From the NCBI GenBank assembly GCA_036504995.1, contig DASXUG010000008.1:62001-126000 (forward strand): 64,000 bases of DNA. Direction: 5' to 3'. The first letter of the stretch is position 1; each line of letters starts with the position of its first letter. The translations under genes and the position numbers were made by a program. Source of the DNA: DASXUG01 sp036504995. GTDB taxonomy: Bacteria; Pseudomonadota; Gammaproteobacteria; Burkholderiales; Methylophilaceae. This document shows, piece by piece, positions 8,653-17,980 of the stretch. The notes beneath the pieces were generated by a model, which did not search any database, had not been told where the DNA came from, and saw only the letters and a list, made by a program, of their open reading frames with translations.

Positions 8653-10089
8653 ATGAGTTTAACCAATTCATCAGTAGCTACTTATAGCGATGGTGTCATC
8701 AGACAGTTTTCGATTATGGCAGTAGTGTGGGGCGTAGTCGGTATGCTCATGGGGGTGGTTATTGCATCCCAGTTAGTATGGCCAGAATTAAATTTGGGGT
8801 TGCCATGGACAAGCTTTGGTCGATTACGACCATTGCACACCAATGCGGTAATTTTTGCATTTGGTGGCTGTACTTTATTTGCTACATCTTATTATGTGGT
8901 TCAACGTACCTGCCAAACTAAGTTGTTCTGTCCCAAACTAGCATCGTTTACTTTTTGGGGCTGGCAGTTAGTTATTTTAGCTGCAGCGATTTCATTACCA
9001 CTAGGTTATACACAAGGTAAAGAATATGCTGAATTAGAATGGCCGATTGATATTTTAATTGCCGTGGTTTGGGTTTCATATGCCATCGTGTTTTTTGGCA
9101 CGATAGGCACACGCAAGGTGAAACATATCTATGTCGCTAACTGGTTTTTTGGTGCTTTTATTATTGCGGTAGCTTTGTTGCATATTGTTAATAGTGCAGC
9201 GGTACCAGCAGGCTGGATGAAATCTTACTCTGCTTATGCTGGGGTACAAGATGCGATGGTGCAATGGTGGTATGGTCACAATGCGGTGGGGTTTTTCTTA
9301 ACCGCAGGCTTCTTGGGCATTATGTACTACTTTGTGCCTAAGCAAGCTGAGCGACCTGTGTACTCATACAGCTTATCTATTGTGCACTTCTGGGCTTTGA
9401 TTTTCACTTATATGTGGGCGGGTCCTCACCACTTACATTACACCGCTTTACCCGATTGGACGCAATCATTAGGTATGGTGTTCTCTTTAATTCTGCTAGC
9501 GCCTAGCTGGGGCGGCATGATCAACGGCATTATGACTTTATCTGGCGCATGGCATAAATTGCGCACGGATCCAATCTTGCGCTTTCTAATCGTATCGCTT
9601 TCTTTCTACGGCATGAGTACGTTTGAAGGTCCGATGATGGCGATCAAAACGGTTAACTCACTTTCCCACTATACAGACTGGACTGTTGGCCATGTTCACT
9701 CAGGCGCTTTGGGTTGGGTAGGTTTGGTATCGATGGGGGCGCTTTACTTTATGGTGCCAAAGCTATTTGGCCAAAAACAAATGCATAGCATGAAAGCGAT
9801 TGAGATTCACTTCTGGTTAGCAACCATCGGCATCGTGTTATATATCGCAGCTTTGTGGATTTCTGGCGTGATGGAAGGTTTGATGTGGCGTGCAATCAAC
9901 ACTGATGGCACATTAACTTACACCTTTGTAGAGAGTGTGAAAGCTAAACATCCGTACTACATGATTCGTCTATTAGGTGGTTTGCTCTACTTAAGCGGCA
10001 TGGTCATTATGCTTTGGAATGTGATTAAAACTGCTACTAATGGACAGCCTGCGACTGCGAATATTCCCGCTGTTACGGCACACGCATAA
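8653..10089 (+). CDS. ccoN: cbb3 cytochrome oxidase subunit I CcoN
   Basis: This is the catalytic heme-copper subunit, an inner-membrane protein of 478 residues with about 12 helices, reducing oxygen to water at low oxygen tension. Conserved histidine segments are visible: RPLHTNAVIFAFGG (heme ligand), WWYGHNAVGFFLT with YYFVPK following (CuB region), GPHHLHY (CuB His pair), and TVGHVHSGALGWVG (heme ligands). The Shine-Dalgarno AGGGGGA is seven bases upstream. It is the first gene of ccoNOQPGH. Confidence 0.95.
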   Translation: MSLTNSSVATYSDGVIRQFSIMAVVWGVVGMLMGVVIASQLVWPELNLGLPWTSFGRLRPLHTNAVIFAFGGCTLFATSYYVVQRTCQTKLFCPKLASFTFWGWQLVILAAAISLPLGYTQGKEYAELEWPIDILIAVVWVSYAIVFFGTIGTRKVKHIYVANWFFGAFIIAVALLHIVNSAAVPAGWMKSYSAYAGVQDAMVQWWYGHNAVGFFLTAGFLGIMYYFVPKQAERPVYSYSLSIVHFWALIFTYMWAGPHHLHYTALPDWTQSLGMVFSLILLAPSWGGMINGIMTLSGAWHKLRTDPILRFLIVSLSFYGMSTFEGPMMAIKTVNSLSHYTDWTVGHVHSGALGWVGLVSMGALYFMVPKLFGQKQMHSMKAIEIHFWLATIGIVLYIAALWISGVMEGLMWRAINTDGTLTYTFVESVKAKHPYYMIRLLGGLLYLSGMVIMLWNVIKTATNGQPATANIPAVTAHA

Positions 10090-10100
10090 GGAAACTCAAT

Positions 10101-10724
10101 ATGTCAGAGAATACAAAAAGTGGCTTTAGCCACGAGAAAATTGAAACCAGCAATTTTTTAATGATCGTGCTTATCTTAGTGGTAGTCGCGTTTGGTGGAC
10201 TAGTAGAAATTGTGCCATTGTTTTTCCAAAAATCTACTACTGAACCGATCAGGGGAATGTTGCCATACACCGCATTACAACAGGCAGGGCGCGACATTTA
10301 TACGCGTGAGGGATGTTACAACTGTCACTCACAGATGATTCGCCCTTTCCGTGCAGAAACCTTACGTTACGGGCATTACTCTGTTGCAGGTGAGTCAGTT
10401 TATGACCATCCGTTCCAATGGGGTAGTAAACGTACAGGGCCAGATTTGGCACGTGTTGGTGGTCGCTATAGTGATGAATGGCATCGCATACACTTGAATA
10501 ATCCGCGTGATGTTGTGCCTGAGTCGATTATGCCGATGTATCCATGGTTAGAAAAAACCCCTGTGGACGCAACCTCAATGCCAGCTCACCTTCGTGCTTT
10601 GCGTACCGTTGGCGTACCTTACACCGATGAGCAAATTGCTAATGCGGCTAAAGAGGTTGAGGGTAAGACTGAGCTAGAAGCTTTAGTTGCCTACCTGCAA
10701 GTATTAGGCACAAATCTCAAGTAG
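10101..10724 (+). CDS. ccoO: cbb3 oxidase monoheme cytochrome c subunit CcoO
   Basis: This membrane-anchored periplasmic c-type cytochrome of 207 residues passes electrons from CcoP to CcoN. One transmembrane helix (about residues 16-37, FLMIVLILVVVAFGGLVEIV) precedes a single heme motif GCYNCHSQM (about 73). The sixth ligand is probably the Met in PESIMPMYPWL. It begins 11 bases after ccoN. Confidence 0.95.
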   Translation: MSENTKSGFSHEKIETSNFLMIVLILVVVAFGGLVEIVPLFFQKSTTEPIRGMLPYTALQQAGRDIYTREGCYNCHSQMIRPFRAETLRYGHYSVAGESVYDHPFQWGSKRTGPDLARVGGRYSDEWHRIHLNNPRDVVPESIMPMYPWLEKTPVDATSMPAHLRALRTVGVPYTDEQIANAAKEVEGKTELEALVAYLQVLGTNLK

Positions 10725-10748
10725 TCGATTCAATTAAAGGGTCTCAAG

Positions 10749-10904
10749 ATGGATATCAATACACTTATGAGTATCAACTCTCTTAGGGTTTTAGCCACAG
10801 TGACAAGTTTCATTGTATTTGTTGGCATTGTGGTTTGGGCTTGGAAAAATCGTCACACCTCAGACTTTGACGACGCGGCCAATTTGCCATTTAAAGAAGA
10901 TTAA
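10749..10904 (+). CDS. ccoQ: cbb3 oxidase small subunit CcoQ
   Basis: This 51-residue protein (MDINTLMSINSLRVLATV...) has one membrane helix (about 16-33) and a cytoplasmic tail ending in ANLPFKED. The helix and the W-W-K pattern VVWAWKNR resemble CcoQ, which stabilises the oxidase. It lies between ccoO and ccoP with short gaps. Confidence 0.9.
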   Translation: MDINTLMSINSLRVLATVTSFIVFVGIVVWAWKNRHTSDFDDAANLPFKED

Positions 10905-10916
10905 AGGAAAAACAAA

Positions 10917-11819
10917 ATGAGTGACTTTACAAGTAGTTTTTGGCCTCTTTTTATTACCGTCATTGCCTTGGGGGGGATATTCGGTTGCGCTTTACTGTTG
11001 TGGAAAACCAGCAAAGTGAAAGTGAACACGAGTGCAGGGGATAACACGAGCGGTCATGTTTGGGATGAAGATATTCGCGAGATGAATAATCCGTTACCAA
11101 GATGGTGGGTGGGCCTGTTTATTATCACGATTATATTTGGTTTAGGCTACCTTGCGGCTTACCCTGGTCTAGGTACTTATGCAGGTGGTTTGGAATGGAG
11201 CGAAGCCAAACAATACGATCAGGAAGTAGAGGCTGCGAATAAAGCGTTGGCGCCTATGTATGCAAAATTTGCAGCGATGAGTGTAGAAAATTTAGCAAAA
11301 GATCCTGAGGCTAAAGCAATTGGCGAACGTATTTTTATGAATAATTGCTCACAATGTCATGGTTCAGATGCGCGTGGTAGCCGTGGTTTCCCCAATTTAA
11401 CAGACAACGATTGGTTGCATGGTGGTAGCCCTGACAAAATTAAGGAAACCATCACAGGCGGTCGTATCGGCATGATGCCACCTATGGCGGCTGCAGTAGG
11501 CACTGAGGAAGATGTCAAAAATGTAGCCAACTATGTGTTGAGTTTATCAGGTAGCGTACATGATGAAAGCCGTGCAGCTTTAGGCAAAGATAAGTTTGTC
11601 GCCTGTGCAGCCTGTCATGGTGCTGATGGTAAAGGCAATCAAGCTATTGGCTCAGCAAACCTAACCGATAACATTTGGCTACATGGCGCAGGTGAGGCTG
11701 CCATCATTAAACGTATTAATGAAGGCAAAACTAACCAAATGCCTGCATGGGCAAGCAAATTTACGCCTGAGCAAATTCATGTGTTAACTGCTTATATCTG
11801 GGGACTATCAAACCATTAA
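10917..11819 (+). CDS. ccoP: cbb3 oxidase diheme cytochrome c subunit CcoP
   Basis: This 300-residue subunit receives electrons from soluble cytochromes. There are two N-terminal helices (about 8-28 and 62-82) with the family DEDIREMNNPLPRWW segment between them. Two cytochrome c domains carry CSQCH (about 142) and CAACH (about 224), with likely Met ligands in GMMPPM and NQMPAW. The arrangement and length match diheme CcoP. AAAGGAAAAAC precedes the ATG. Confidence 0.95.
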   Translation: MSDFTSSFWPLFITVIALGGIFGCALLLWKTSKVKVNTSAGDNTSGHVWDEDIREMNNPLPRWWVGLFIITIIFGLGYLAAYPGLGTYAGGLEWSEAKQYDQEVEAANKALAPMYAKFAAMSVENLAKDPEAKAIGERIFMNNCSQCHGSDARGSRGFPNLTDNDWLHGGSPDKIKETITGGRIGMMPPMAAAVGTEEDVKNVANYVLSLSGSVHDESRAALGKDKFVACAACHGADGKGNQAIGSANLTDNIWLHGAGEAAIIKRINEGKTNQMPAWASKFTPEQIHVLTAYIWGLSNH

Positions 11820-11835
11820 TAATGGGCTGATTTAA

Positions 11836-13284
11836 ATGCAAATGACTGAGACTACTACCAATAAATTATCTAAAGCCAAATCTCCAACTGGTGAGGTGGT
11901 GGTCTCGTTATATGAAGCACAATCTAAAATTTACCCTCGCAGTGTTTCTGGGGTATTTAGGCAATGGCGTTGGCTACTCGTATGGCTAACGCAAATTTTT
12001 TTCTATGGCATGCCTTGGATACAGTGGGGGCAACGCCAAGCGTTATTATTTGATCTAGAAGCTAAGCGTTTTTATATTTTTGGTCTTGTGCTTTATCCAC
12101 AAGATTTAATTTACCTCACAGCGCTATTAATTATTTCTGCATTATCCTTGTTCTTGTTTACCGCTGTTGCTGGGCGGCTATGGTGCGGTTATGCTTGCCC
12201 GCAAACGGTATATACCGAAATGTTTGTTTGGATTGAATCGAAAATTGAAGGTGATAGGGCCGCCCGCATGCGGCTAGACAATGGACCGATGAGTTCCAAT
12301 AAGATCATCAAAAAAGTTAGTAAACATGGCGCTTGGATTGCATTATCGCTCTGGACTGGATTTACTTTTGTCGGTTATTTCACTCCCATTCGTGTCTTGA
12401 TGGGTGAGTTCACATCACAAATGATGGGTGCTTGGGAGATGTTCTGGGTGCTGTTTTATGGCTTTGCTACTTACGGTAATGCTGGTTTTATGCGCGAACA
12501 AGTCTGCAAGTATATGTGCCCTTATGCCCGCTTTCAGAGTGCAATGTTTGATGCAGATACATTGATCGTTACCTACGATGAAATGCGCGGTGAGCCGCGT
12601 GGTGGTCGTTCACGTAATGCGGATGCTACTAAACTGAGTCTTGGCTCATGTGTAGATTGCAGTCTATGCGTACAAGTATGTCCGACGGGCATAGATATAC
12701 GTAAAGGCTTGCAATACGAATGTATTGGCTGTGGCGCGTGTGCGGATGTCTGTGATGATGTGATGGACAAAATGGGCTATGCGAGAGGGTTAGTAAAATA
12801 CTCTACGCAAAATGCGATCACTAAGAATTGGTCAAAATCAGAAATTATTAGACGCGTGCTACGTCCCAGAGTGATGGTATACAGCATGATACTACTCGTG
12901 CTTTGTGCGAGTTTAATTGCTAGTTTAAGTCTCCGTAGCTCGTTTAGGGTAGATGTTGTACGAGATAGGGGAGTAATGGCTAGGTTGGTTGATGGTGGCT
13001 TACTGGAAAATGTATATCGCCTGCAGATTATGAATGCGACTGAAAGTGCTCAACATTATCAAATTTCAGCCACAGGAATTGATGGGCTTAAGATTGAAAC
13101 GGATGAAACTGAACTCAACAACGCCATTGTGGTAAAACCAACGGAGTCTCGATGGGTTTCAGTGCGACTAGAAATCCCAGATGGTTCTGTTGAAATAGGC
13201 TCACATAAAGTTAACTTTGTGATTCACTCGCTGGATAACGGTGAAACCATCGTTGAGAAATCAGTGTTTATCGTACCGCGCTAA
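11836..13284 (+). CDS. ccoG: cbb3 assembly ferredoxin CcoG (FixG)
   Basis: This 482-residue inner-membrane protein carries iron-sulfur clusters and is thought to reduce Cu(II) for CcoI or assembly factors. About four N-terminal helices contain GRLWCGYACPQTV and YMCPYARFQS. Two [4Fe-4S] motifs follow, CVDCSLCVQVCPTG and CIGCGACADVC. A further helix and a C-terminal immunoglobulin-like domain complete it. An alternative ATG lies six bases downstream. A second, divergent copy lies at 14102-15517. Confidence 0.92.
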   Translation: MQMTETTTNKLSKAKSPTGEVVVSLYEAQSKIYPRSVSGVFRQWRWLLVWLTQIFFYGMPWIQWGQRQALLFDLEAKRFYIFGLVLYPQDLIYLTALLIISALSLFLFTAVAGRLWCGYACPQTVYTEMFVWIESKIEGDRAARMRLDNGPMSSNKIIKKVSKHGAWIALSLWTGFTFVGYFTPIRVLMGEFTSQMMGAWEMFWVLFYGFATYGNAGFMREQVCKYMCPYARFQSAMFDADTLIVTYDEMRGEPRGGRSRNADATKLSLGSCVDCSLCVQVCPTGIDIRKGLQYECIGCGACADVCDDVMDKMGYARGLVKYSTQNAITKNWSKSEIIRRVLRPRVMVYSMILLVLCASLIASLSLRSSFRVDVVRDRGVMARLVDGGLLENVYRLQIMNATESAQHYQISATGIDGLKIETDETELNNAIVVKPTESRWVSVRLEIPDGSVEIGSHKVNFVIHSLDNGETIVEKSVFIVPR

Positions 13285-13326
13285 AGCAATCAATATTAAA
13301 TACATCAGTATAAAAGGGAAGTAAAA

Positions 13327-13647
13327 ATGAACACGCAGCTATCACAAGCACAGTCATCTCAATTACAGCTATCGCAAGCTCAGCCATGGTGGAAATTCGG
13401 GCATGTGTGGTTAATTGTGGCTGGTCCGTTAGCCGTGGTTATGGCCTCATTTTTTACGCTGTACTTGGCGCTAAGCAGGCCCGACCCAGTGATTGATGAC
13501 TACTATCGCAAGGGTATTGAAATTAATAAAACCATTGATGCGCAACGTGATGCAATGGCGCCAGCCCTTTTAGCACGCAACCATGCAGCCACAGGCATAA
13601 GTCCATCTGGCCTAAGTCAATCTGGTCTAAGTCCAGCCAAACCTTAG
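13327..13647 (+). CDS. ccoH: cbb3 assembly protein CcoH (FixH)
   Basis: This 106-residue protein has one central helix (about 28-48, WLIVAGPLAVVMASFFTLYL) and the family segment DPVIDDYYRKGIEIN. CcoH binds CcoI and the oxidase during assembly. Both ends are low-complexity and repetitive: QLSQAQ recurs at the N-terminus and SGLS at the C-terminus. They are probably disordered tails. It is the last gene of the cco operon. Confidence 0.88.
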   Translation: MNTQLSQAQSSQLQLSQAQPWWKFGHVWLIVAGPLAVVMASFFTLYLALSRPDPVIDDYYRKGIEINKTIDAQRDAMAPALLARNHAATGISPSGLSQSGLSPAKP

Positions 13648-13671
13648 GGCTAGATTTTGTTTGCAAATATC

Positions 13672-13727
13672 GGGTTAAAAATATTGGGTTAAAAATATCG
13701 GTGCAACTGTTTTTCTGATATTGCACC
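13672..13727. repeat. Two 14-bp tandem repeats followed by a hairpin
   Basis: GGGTTAAAAATAT occurs at 13672-13684 and 13686-13698 (period 14), preceded by a partial copy. Directly after, GGTGCAA (13700-13706) pairs with TTGCACC (13721-13727) around a T-rich loop. The block lies between convergent ccoH and a minus-strand gene and may end transcription, although no clean U-run follows the stem. Confidence 0.5.
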
Positions 13728-13762
13728 AGTAATTAAAGTTGCGGCGCTTCAAACTCAACGCA

Positions 13763-14074
13763 TCAAGCTGATGCATTTTGAATTGAGCCCCCAGTATAGC
13801 TGCAAAAAAAGTCCATGGCGATTTTGCTGACATCTTGATATGAACCATGAATCAACTGGGTTTCAATATTTGAAGAGATGATTTTATATCTTGGGCTTAA
13901 TTCTGGATTGTTTAATGAAGTTAACGGATGAAACTGCATATTGATAACACATACACTATCATCGTATATCTTCACATTGAACATGGTTTCAATCACAACT
14001 TTCAGGCGTTGACCAGAACCCAATAGCATGTCTTGGCATTTTTTGTTAATCGGAATAATTTGAATAATGGGCAT
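13763..14074 (-). CDS. Hypothetical 103-residue protein
   Basis: I do not recognise a family. The product is a soluble protein of mixed charge with strand-like hydrophobic patches (RLKVVIETMFNVKIYD, SVCVINMQFHPL) and no signal peptide or membrane segment. AGAGA precedes the ATG. It starts 27 bases after the second ccoG-like gene on the same strand, so it is probably cotranscribed with it. The pattern loosely recalls small beta-barrel sensor domains, but this is not enough for a name. Confidence 0.55.
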   Translation of the reverse strand: MPIIQIIPINKKCQDMLLGSGQRLKVVIETMFNVKIYDDSVCVINMQFHPLTSLNNPELSPRYKIISSNIETQLIHGSYQDVSKIAMDFFCSYTGGSIQNASA

Positions 14075-14101
14075 AGGGTCTCTTATATGAATTTACGTTG
14101 A

Positions 14102-15517
14102 TTAAAGCTTGAAGTTATAGTCTAGGTCTACTTGTGTAGTGGCATTTGGTGAAGATTTAGGGTTTATCATTACTTTAAAGCTCTTCAACTTTTCTGCGTC
14201 TTCTTCATTTAATATCATATTCACCGTATGGACATATGACTTGCCAGCAGGTATTTCAAAGGTATCGTTCATCAACTTAACGTTTTTGGGTAACCCCATC
14301 GTTTTAATCTCATAGATTTCACCTGAATCGGTTTTATTACTGATGCGAACGATATAACGGGATTTAAACGTCCCATCAGATAACCGAGTGACTAATGGTT
14401 GAGCTTGTTGCTGTATGCTGACCGTGTATGGAGTCATATTTTGTATTTGATACCCAATAAAGCAGGCAGATAAAGCTAGCAACGTCATATAACCGAGCTT
14501 CTTTATCTGATTTGCAAAGCGAAAGTCGGCAGTGACCGACTGTTTTGACTCAATGTGATCAAAGCGAATCAACCCTGTTGGCAGTTTGACTGCCCGCATA
14601 ATGCTGTCACAAGCATCAATACATAATCCACATGAAATACAGTCAATTTGAAAACCTTGCCTGATATCAACTCCCGTTGGGCAAACATTCACACAGTATC
14701 CACAATCAGTACAATCTCCGTAGCCAAGATTATTTCTCTCGCTTGCATTTTTAAGACTTTTATTAGGGACTATACGGCCTTTTTGACGCTCACCCCTAGA
14801 CTGATCATAATTCACGGTTTTGGTCATCGGGTCTTGCATCACGCTTTGGAATTTCCCATAAGGACAAGCCACCCGGCAGATATCCTCTTTTGCAATGCCT
14901 GCAGCAAAGTAGGTGGTTAAAGTTAGTGTAATAACAGTGATATAAGCAGCAATCGCAGCTTGTCCAGTCAGTAGCTCAGCGAACAATTTGGGCGCGGTTG
15001 CAAAGTACAGTGAAAAAGTGACTGCTGTGGCAAGTGAAAGTAAGAACCACAAGCAGTAGGTTGTCAGTAGTTTAGCGATTTTCTCTAGGTGCCAAGGTTG
15101 CTTCATCAAGCGCTGCCTGGCTTGCGCCTCTCCCTGCACCCAACCCTCGATTATGCGGAAAGCGTCAGTCCAAATGGTTTGAAAGCAAAAAAAACCGCAG
15201 AAAATTCGACCATAGAAAGTCGCAACAATAAAGAGCAAACATGCAGCCATGATCATGGCCGCGACTAACAGCATCAAGTCTTGGGGGTAAACTACCAGAT
15301 CAAAAAGATAAAACCGCTCGTTAGCAATATCAAATAACAGCGGCTGACCAACTCTTTGCGAGCCATGCCACACCACCCATGGCATTCCGAAATACACAGT
15401 GTAAGCCAACATCAAGATCACGGTTTTAATGTCCCGATACTTGCCTTTGACCGCATATGGCATGATGGGGGTAACTTTTTTATCAACTGGGTATATGGCA
15501 ATGGTGCTAGTTTGCAT
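14102..15517 (-). CDS. Second CcoG/FixG-like membrane ferredoxin
   Basis: This 471-residue paralogue of ccoG has the same plan: N-terminal helices with GRIFCGFFCFQTIW and ACPYGKFQSVM, two [4Fe-4S] motifs (CTDCGYCVNVCPTG, CISCGLCIDAC), one helix near 335-352, and a C-terminal beta domain. Differences from the operon copy include CGFFCF for CGYACP, replacing the Pro next to the second Cys. It is transcribed away from a MocR-type regulator and has AGGAG before its ATG. A role in redox or copper handling under a different signal is inferred. Electron donor and acceptor are unknown. Confidence 0.85.
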   Translation of the reverse strand: MQTSTIAIYPVDKKVTPIMPYAVKGKYRDIKTVILMLAYTVYFGMPWVVWHGSQRVGQPLLFDIANERFYLFDLVVYPQDLMLLVAAMIMAACLLFIVATFYGRIFCGFFCFQTIWTDAFRIIEGWVQGEAQARQRLMKQPWHLEKIAKLLTTYCLWFLLSLATAVTFSLYFATAPKLFAELLTGQAAIAAYITVITLTLTTYFAAGIAKEDICRVACPYGKFQSVMQDPMTKTVNYDQSRGERQKGRIVPNKSLKNASERNNLGYGDCTDCGYCVNVCPTGVDIRQGFQIDCISCGLCIDACDSIMRAVKLPTGLIRFDHIESKQSVTADFRFANQIKKLGYMTLLALSACFIGYQIQNMTPYTVSIQQQAQPLVTRLSDGTFKSRYIVRISNKTDSGEIYEIKTMGLPKNVKLMNDTFEIPAGKSYVHTVNMILNEEDAEKLKSFKVMINPKSSPNATTQVDLDYNFKL

Positions 15518-15527
15518 GTATCGGCTC

Positions 15528-15552
15528 CTACAATAGTTAGCTTGTATTGTAG
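15528..15552. promoter_or_regulatory. Inverted repeat in the ccoG2/mocR divergent promoter
   Basis: CTACAATA (15528-15535) and TATTGTAG (15545-15552) form an exact eight-base dyad with a nine-base spacer. It lies just upstream of the minus-strand ccoG-like gene and 53 bases before the regulator. MocR proteins commonly bind repeats between themselves and a divergent target, so this is the best operator candidate here. Confidence 0.55.
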
Positions 15553-15604
15553 AAACCTCAAATAAATAAAACAGATTCAGTTTTTTGAATATTTACCATA
15601 TCAG

Positions 15605-17065
15605 ATGCATAATGATCGCTATTCCTTTATCAAGAGAAATACCTTGAAACTTTATGAGAAACTAGCTGAAGAGATAGTCCATTCCATTCAAACTGGAGTC
15701 TTGTTAACAGGGGACAAACTGCCCTCAGTACGACAGTTAAAGTTGGAAAGAAATGTGAGTGCTTCTACCGTATTTGAGGCCTACTACCTACTAGAAGCTA
15801 GGGGCTTGATTACTGCCAAGGATCGCTCTGGATACTATGTCACAGGGTTCTCTTCGCGCCTCCCTTCAATACAACCTACTTCGTCTAAACAGCCAACTTA
15901 CATTGGTGATGTGGATGTCAGTGAGTTGGTATTTAATATATTGAATGCGGTAAAAAATAAAAATGTGGTGCCATTAGGGTCGGCATTTCCTAGCCCATTA
16001 CTATTTCCACTCGATAAAATTGCACAACGCCTTGGTGCTGTTTCAAGGAAAATGGATCCTTGGCTTACGGTAAAAGATATTAGTCCTGGCGATGAAAATC
16101 TGCGCCGACAAATTGCCATACGCTATTCGATAGATGGTCTAGCTATCCCGATAAATGAGGTAATTATTACGAGTGGTGCTTTAGAGGGGCTTAACTTATG
16201 CCTGTCTGCTGTAACGCAACCCGGAGATACAGTATTGATTGAATCTGCGTCATTTTATGCTGCATTACAATCAATTGAGCAACGTGGATTAAAAGCGGTT
16301 GAAGTCCCAAGTCACCCTGTGACGGGCGTTGATTTAGATGCCCTGCAACTAGCTATCGAGACTTACCATCCTAAAGCCTGTTGGTTGATGACCAACTTTC
16401 AGAATCCAACAGGCAGTTTGATGCCAAACGCCCATAAAAAGAGACTGGTGGAGCTCTTAACTTTGTATGATATTCCACTGATTGAAGACGATGTATACGG
16501 AGAGCTCTATTTTGGCTCAAACCGTCCATTGCCTGCAAAAGCCTTTGATAAGGCTGGCATTGTGATGCATTGCGCTTCGTTTTCAAAATGCTTAGCACCA
16601 GGTTACCGCCTTGGTTGGGTGGCTGCAGGTAAATTCTCCAAAATGATAGAACGCCTTAAACTAACCTCATCAATCGCAGTTTCTGTACCCATCCAGCTCG
16701 CGATTGCAGATTACCTCAGCCAAGGTGGCTATGATCGGCATTTACGAAAACTACGTCATAAACTCATGCTGCTACAAATGGAATATATAGAGGCTATTCA
16801 AGAGCTATTTCCTTCAGGAACTCAGCTTAACAGGCCGCAAGGTGGATATTTTTTATGGATTAAGTTGCCAGATGGGGTTGATGCACTTAAGGTTCATCAG
16901 GCGGCATTGAAGCAGTCTATTAGCATCGCTCCAGGTCCGATGTTTTCGGCGTCGAGAGATTTGACATCTTATATTAGGATAAATTGCGGTCACCCACTAG
17001 ATGAAGGTGTCAAAAATGCATTGAAAGTAGTAGGTGGGATTGTTCAGCAGATTGTAAATAAATAA
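15605..17065 (+). CDS. MocR-type GntR regulator with aminotransferase domain
   Basis: This 486-residue fusion has an N-terminal GntR winged helix (about 1-80; GDKLPSVRQLKLERNVSAST) and a fold-type I aminotransferase-like domain. PLP-site features include NFQNPTGSLM, IEDDVYGELYF (Asp) and SFSKCLAPGYRLGW (Schiff-base Lys). MocR/PdxR proteins sense PLP or amino compounds rather than catalyse. It is divergent from the second ccoG gene and separated by a dyad, which suggests it controls that gene or itself. The effector is unknown. Confidence 0.88.
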   Translation: MHNDRYSFIKRNTLKLYEKLAEEIVHSIQTGVLLTGDKLPSVRQLKLERNVSASTVFEAYYLLEARGLITAKDRSGYYVTGFSSRLPSIQPTSSKQPTYIGDVDVSELVFNILNAVKNKNVVPLGSAFPSPLLFPLDKIAQRLGAVSRKMDPWLTVKDISPGDENLRRQIAIRYSIDGLAIPINEVIITSGALEGLNLCLSAVTQPGDTVLIESASFYAALQSIEQRGLKAVEVPSHPVTGVDLDALQLAIETYHPKACWLMTNFQNPTGSLMPNAHKKRLVELLTLYDIPLIEDDVYGELYFGSNRPLPAKAFDKAGIVMHCASFSKCLAPGYRLGWVAAGKFSKMIERLKLTSSIAVSVPIQLAIADYLSQGGYDRHLRKLRHKLMLLQMEYIEAIQELFPSGTQLNRPQGGYFLWIKLPDGVDALKVHQAALKQSISIAPGPMFSASRDLTSYIRINCGHPLDEGVKNALKVVGGIVQQIVNK

Positions 17066-17117
17066 AGCCTGTATGGTTGCTCTCTATTCTTACCAAAATC
17101 AAACAGCGTGAAAACTA

Positions 17118-17912
17118 CTAATAACAAGTCTGCGGATTGAATATTTTCTTTAATGCATCTGGCTCTAAAATTTTGACATAACGTTGCTTCACTTCAATAA
17201 TGCCTTCTTCGCTGAACTTTGAAAAAGTGCGGCTGATGGTCTCAAGTTTTAAACCTAGATAACTACCAATTTCTTCGCGCGTCATTCTTAACACCAATTC
17301 AGAAGGTGAGAATCCGCGTGCATGTAAGCGTTGTACTAAGTTGAGTAAAAAGCCAGCCAAGCGTTCTTCAGCGCGCATATTGCCAAGCATCATCATCATG
17401 CCATTTTCTCGCACAATTTCACTACTCATGATTTTGTGAACATGGCGTTGCAGCACAGGAAAATCACGTGAAAATTCTTCGATTTTGGCAAAAGGCATCA
17501 CACAAACTTCCGCATCTTCAAGTGCTACTGCATTACAGTTGTGAATATCATTAACAATGCCATCCAAGCCAATAATTTCACCAGCCATTTGAAAGCCAGT
17601 CACTTGCTCTCGCCCATCTTCAGTCGAAATGCAGGTCTTAAAAAACCCTGTGCGAATTGCGAATAAAGATGAAAACGTATCACCCGCGCTAAATAACAGG
17701 CCACCTTGTTTAACCTTGCGGCGTGTAGCTACTATTTCATCTAATTTTTGTAGCTCACTATTGTCTAGCCCAAGTGGCATACAAAGCTCGCGTAAATTAC
17801 AGTTGGAGCATGCAACTTTTAATGTATCTATATTCATTTTTCGCCCATTACTGACCAGATTATCGAGTGATAATAAAGTGATTGTTTCAGGGCTATATAG
17901 TAACTCGTCCAT
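17118..17912 (-). CDS. fnr: FNR-family oxygen-sensing transcription factor
   Basis: This 264-residue CRP/FNR protein has all four expected iron-sulfur cysteines: ACSNCNLRELC near the N-terminus (three) and NDIHNCNAV in the sensor domain. The recognition helix carries the FNR-type E--SR signature (LKLETISRTF), which predicts TTGAT-N4-ATCAA binding. Exactly such boxes occur upstream of itself, hemN, ccoI, ccoN and ompW. The frame is open to 17936, but ATG 17912 has AGGA before it and is preferred. Confidence 0.93.
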   Translation of the reverse strand: MDELLYSPETITLLSLDNLVSNGRKMNIDTLKVACSNCNLRELCMPLGLDNSELQKLDEIVATRRKVKQGGLLFSAGDTFSSLFAIRTGFFKTCISTEDGREQVTGFQMAGEIIGLDGIVNDIHNCNAVALEDAEVCVMPFAKIEEFSRDFPVLQRHVHKIMSSEIVRENGMMMMLGNMRAEERLAGFLLNLVQRLHARGFSPSELVLRMTREEIGSYLGLKLETISRTFSKFSEEGIIEVKQRYVKILEPDALKKIFNPQTCY

Positions 17913-17980
17913 GCATTTTTTCCTAAGAAATATCAATTACCCAACTGTGTCCATTGTCGCTTAATTTTTTATAAGTAATG

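Noticed and set aside
14102..15517. Second ccoG as a decayed pseudogene
   Set aside because: The frame is intact, all eight cluster cysteines are present and a good ribosome site precedes it.
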